The notes under the pieces were generated by a model. It was given only the letters and a program-made list of their open reading frames with translations, did no database searches and had not been told where the DNA came from. Below, piece by piece: positions 54,116-56,217 of a stretch of DNA of 56,217 bases (its first letter is position 1; each line of letters opens with the position of its first letter). The stretch spans positions 1-56,217 of the forward strand of contig JBKQIY010000232.1 of assembly GCA_052148155.1 (NCBI GenBank). The letters are read 5' to 3'. The translations under genes were made by a program, and so were the position numbers. Source of the stretch: JBBQER01 sp052148155 (GTDB taxonomy: Bacteria; Actinomycetota; Acidimicrobiia; IMCC26256; PALSA-610).

Positions 54116-55228
54116 GTGGAATTTGGCCTGTTCATGGAGCTGTCGGTCCCCCGTCCGTGGACGGCGCATTCCGAGCGGCAGGTCTACGAGCATGCGCTCG
54201 CGCAGATCCGCCTCGCGGACGAGTTGGGCTTCGATTACGTGTGGGCGGTGGAGCACCACTTTCTCGAGGAGTACTCGCACTGCTCGGCGCCTGACCTGTT
54301 CCTCACGGCCTGCGCCATGCAGACGAGTCGCATCCGAGTGGGCCACGGGGTGGTCGCCTGCGTTCCGCAATATCAGAGCCCGATCCGCATCGCCGAACGC
54401 GCGGCCGCACTCGACATCCTGTCCGGAGGGCGCCTCGAGTTGGGCACGGGACGTTCGGCGACCTGGACTGAACTCGGCGGGTTCCGGGCCAACGCCGACG
54501 AGACCAAGAAGACCTGGGATGAGTTCGTCCGCGTCATCCCGAAGATGTGGACGCAGGAGCGATTCAGCTGGCACGGCCGCGCGTTCTCGATGCCGGAGCG
54601 GGCCGTGCTGCCCAAGCCGATTCAGAAGCCCCATCCGCCAATGTGGGTAGCGGTGACGTCACCGGGCACCGAACTCGACGCCGCCGATCGCGGCCTCGGG
54701 TGTCTCGGGTTGACGCCGGGCGGCTTCGCAGAGTCGGAACGAAAGGTGAAGGTATACCGGTCGCGCATCGAGAACTGCGACCCGGTCGGCGAGGTCGTCA
54801 ACAACAAGGTGTCGACGATCAACTTCCTTTCGTGCGCTGAGGACGGTGACCGTGCACGCCGCGCCGGACTGCGGGTTGCGAGCATCTTCAGCTACATGGC
54901 GTCGCAACTGTTGTCGGCCAAGGAGGTGCTTCCGACTCGCTCCTACCCCTCGGAAGGTCTGCTGCCCGCGCTTCGCAAAGAATCGGGCGGGCCGGGCGAT
55001 GCGGCCCAGGGCTTCAAAGGTGTGACGATGGGCACGCCCGACGATGTCGCGGCGGCCATCCGCAAGTGGGAGGCCGTGGGCTACGACGGCATCAATTTCT
55101 TCACCAACTTTATGGAAGTGCTCCCCCAGCAGTACGTCCTCGACAGCATGCGGATGTTCGCCGAGCAGGTCATGCCTCAGTTCAAGCATGCTCCGAATCC
55201 GCAGCCGGTTCCGGTAGGGGCCGACTGA
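54116..55228 (+). CDS. LLM-class flavin-dependent oxidoreductase (divergent arm)
   Basis: 370 residues from GTG 54116, with a GGAGGGGG ribosome site. Bacterial luciferase-like fold: EFGLFMELSVPRPWTA, DYVWAVEHHFLEEYSHCS, RIRVGHGVVACVPQYQSP, ALDILSGGRLELGTGRS. The VWAVEHHF motif is typical of flavin monooxygenases of the alkanal/nitrilotriacetate type. It may oxygenate or reduce the same substrate that the minus-strand operon activates. The next gene starts inside its stop codon (TGATG), so they are coupled. Cofactor (FMN or F420) cannot be decided by eye. Confidence 0.9.
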   Translation: MEFGLFMELSVPRPWTAHSERQVYEHALAQIRLADELGFDYVWAVEHHFLEEYSHCSAPDLFLTACAMQTSRIRVGHGVVACVPQYQSPIRIAERAAALDILSGGRLELGTGRSATWTELGGFRANADETKKTWDEFVRVIPKMWTQERFSWHGRAFSMPERAVLPKPIQKPHPPMWVAVTSPGTELDAADRGLGCLGLTPGGFAESERKVKVYRSRIENCDPVGEVVNNKVSTINFLSCAEDGDRARRAGLRVASIFSYMASQLLSAKEVLPTRSYPSEGLLPALRKESGGPGDAAQGFKGVTMGTPDDVAAAIRKWEAVGYDGINFFTNFMEVLPQQYVLDSMRMFAEQVMPQFKHAPNPQPVPVGAD

Positions 55229-55995
55229 TGCCGCTCGCGGGTTCGCTCGACATTCGCTCGCTGCTCGAAGACGCCCCGACGGTCACGCTCGCGGATCGAG
55301 AGGTGCGCATCGACAACGTCGAGATCCTGCAGGTGCTATACGAGATCGGGGCGTCCGACATCGAAGCGCTCGTTCCCCCTGCCCTCAACCCGACGATTCC
55401 ACCGGTCGTCAGTTTCCTCGCGTACCGGGCGGCCGACAGTGAGTTCGGTCCCTTCTCGCTGGTACAGACCCGCCTCAGCGCCCGAGCCGCAGTCCGGCCG
55501 CGCGCCTTTCTCGTGTCTGCCTGTTGCGACAACGATGCTGCAGCCGAGGCACTGTCGGGCTCGTGGGGCTTTCGGATCCGGCCGGCAGAAATTCGCATGC
55601 GTCGCTATCACGATCGAGTGGACTGCAGCGTCGTCGCCGATCGGCAGACCATCCTCGAGGTCGCACTCATCGATCCCGAGCCGATCACCGGGCACGACAT
55701 CCAGTACGCCCCCGGTATGCATCTCGCCCGCGTCCGCGACGCCGACAGCACCAGGCCACGTCTCGTTCAGGTCGACACCGAATACGAATTCCGCCGAGCA
55801 GACCGCGGACGTCCCGAACTCCGCACGTTCGATGCGTCGGCCTGGGGCGACGGCCGGCTGGTTCCCACCGAGCCGGTCTCCGCGAGTTTTACCGCGTGCG
55901 ACGTGACCATCCCGCAAATTCGGTACGTCTGCAATCCAGATATCCCCGCGGCAGAGGGAACGCAACATGTGGAAGGCTCCCAGCCGCACGCATGA
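55228..55995 (+). CDS. Acetoacetate-decarboxylase-like protein
   Basis: 255 residues from ATG 55228, overlapping the LLM stop codon. The sequence VEILQVLYEIGASDIEALVP, followed by PPVVSFLAYRAADSEFGPFS and QYAPGMHLARVRD, resembles the acetoacetate decarboxylase-like fold, a beta-cone used by decarboxylases and related enzymes. I cannot place the catalytic lysine of the classical enzyme, so the reaction is uncertain. Its operon position suggests removal of a carboxyl group or cleavage after oxidation by the LLM enzyme. A putative lipoprotein gene follows 62 bp later. Confidence 0.6.
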   Translation: MPLAGSLDIRSLLEDAPTVTLADREVRIDNVEILQVLYEIGASDIEALVPPALNPTIPPVVSFLAYRAADSEFGPFSLVQTRLSARAAVRPRAFLVSACCDNDAAAEALSGSWGFRIRPAEIRMRRYHDRVDCSVVADRQTILEVALIDPEPITGHDIQYAPGMHLARVRDADSTRPRLVQVDTEYEFRRADRGRPELRTFDASAWGDGRLVPTEPVSASFTACDVTIPQIRYVCNPDIPAAEGTQHVEGSQPHA

Positions 55996-56057
55996 ATGAC
56001 CCAACTACCGTGACGTTCGAGGTCGAACGTCACGTGTGACCGAGGGGAGCTATACAG

Positions 56058-56217
56058 ATGAAGAACGTTGACGGTTGGGGACGGCGAGGGCGCGCAGGAC
56101 GTTCGCAATCGGGCCGCGCGTGGGTCGCGTTCGTCTGTCTGGTTGCGGCTGCGGTCGTGTTGAGCGCGTGTGGGTCGGGGGCGTCGAAGACGTCGTCGAC
56201 GACGTCGCCGACGACGG
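56058..56217 (+). CDS. Lipoprotein, truncated by window end
   Basis: Only the first 53 residues are in the window. ATG follows GAGGGGAGC. A basic N-terminus (GWGRRGRAGRSQSGR) and hydrophobic core (AWVAFVCLVAAAVV) lead to the lipobox LSAC. A Gly/Ser/Thr linker follows (SGASKTSSTTSPTT). It is therefore exported and lipid-anchored. The low-complexity start after the cysteine is typical of ABC substrate-binding lipoproteins, so it may be the binding protein for uptake of the substrate handled by the divergon. The rest lies outside the window. Confidence 0.75.
   Translation, partial: MKNVDGWGRRGRAGRSQSGRAWVAFVCLVAAAVVLSACGSGASKTSSTTSPTT

Overview
The window is high-GC bacterial DNA with many GTG starts, tightly packed overlapping operons, several F420/FMN luciferase-like oxidoreductases, acyl-CoA enzymes, a PPK2 kinase and a TatA/B protein. 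This fits an actinobacterium, possibly an acidimicrobial or similar soil or aquatic lineage; the exact taxon is inference. I found no rRNA, tRNA, CRISPR array, insertion sequence, phage gene or plasmid gene. The window looks chromosomal, with several decayed genes and unusually long empty intergenic stretches.

Left part (1-14.4 kb): a GT39-like membrane protein; an XRE/MmyB-type regulator divergent from a PLP aminotransferase; a small coiled-coil protein with DGQ repeats; an M90 (MtfA-like) peptidase; a coupled alpha/beta hydrolase plus LLM oxidoreductase; a large secreted spherulin-4-like protein with two near-identical C-terminal repeats; a stand-alone ANTAR protein; PPK2 divergent from adenylate kinase; and a second large membrane protein.

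Middle part (15-39.4 kb): an acyl-CoA synthetase; an acyl-CoA dehydrogenase split by an in-frame TAG and overlapping an Asp/Glu-racemase-like gene; FtsH; a small secreted protein with a paralogue at 45.5 kb; a PdxH-like oxidase; a two-gene ABC exporter; GH38 alpha-mannosidase-like divergent from a SIS sugar-phosphate isomerase; a secreted phosphoesterase with a C-terminal Fn3 domain; TatA/B; a frameshifted relic of a GGIFTFG-repeat protein; an antigen-85-like esterase; an intact GGIFTFG-repeat protein; another secreted protein; and an HDOD protein.

Right part (40-56.2 kb): a hybrid sensor kinase (membrane-PAS-HisKA-HATPase-REC-REC-Hpt) followed 1 bp later by a REC-GGDEF response regulator, probably a phosphorelay ending in c-di-GMP synthesis. 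A second copy and a fragment of the small secreted family follow. The window ends in a tightly organised catabolic divergon. On the minus strand lie TetR, acyl-CoA dehydrogenase, double CoA-transferase, LLM oxidoreductase, beta-lactamase-fold hydrolase and MaoC/FAS1-like dehydratase, with stop/start overlaps at nearly every junction. On the plus strand lie an LLM oxidoreductase, an acetoacetate-decarboxylase-like protein and the start of a lipoprotein. A good promoter and an inverted repeat sit between the two arms. This divergon is the best candidate for an undescribed pathway: CoA activation, desaturation, hydration and flavin-dependent oxidation of an unknown carboxylic acid.
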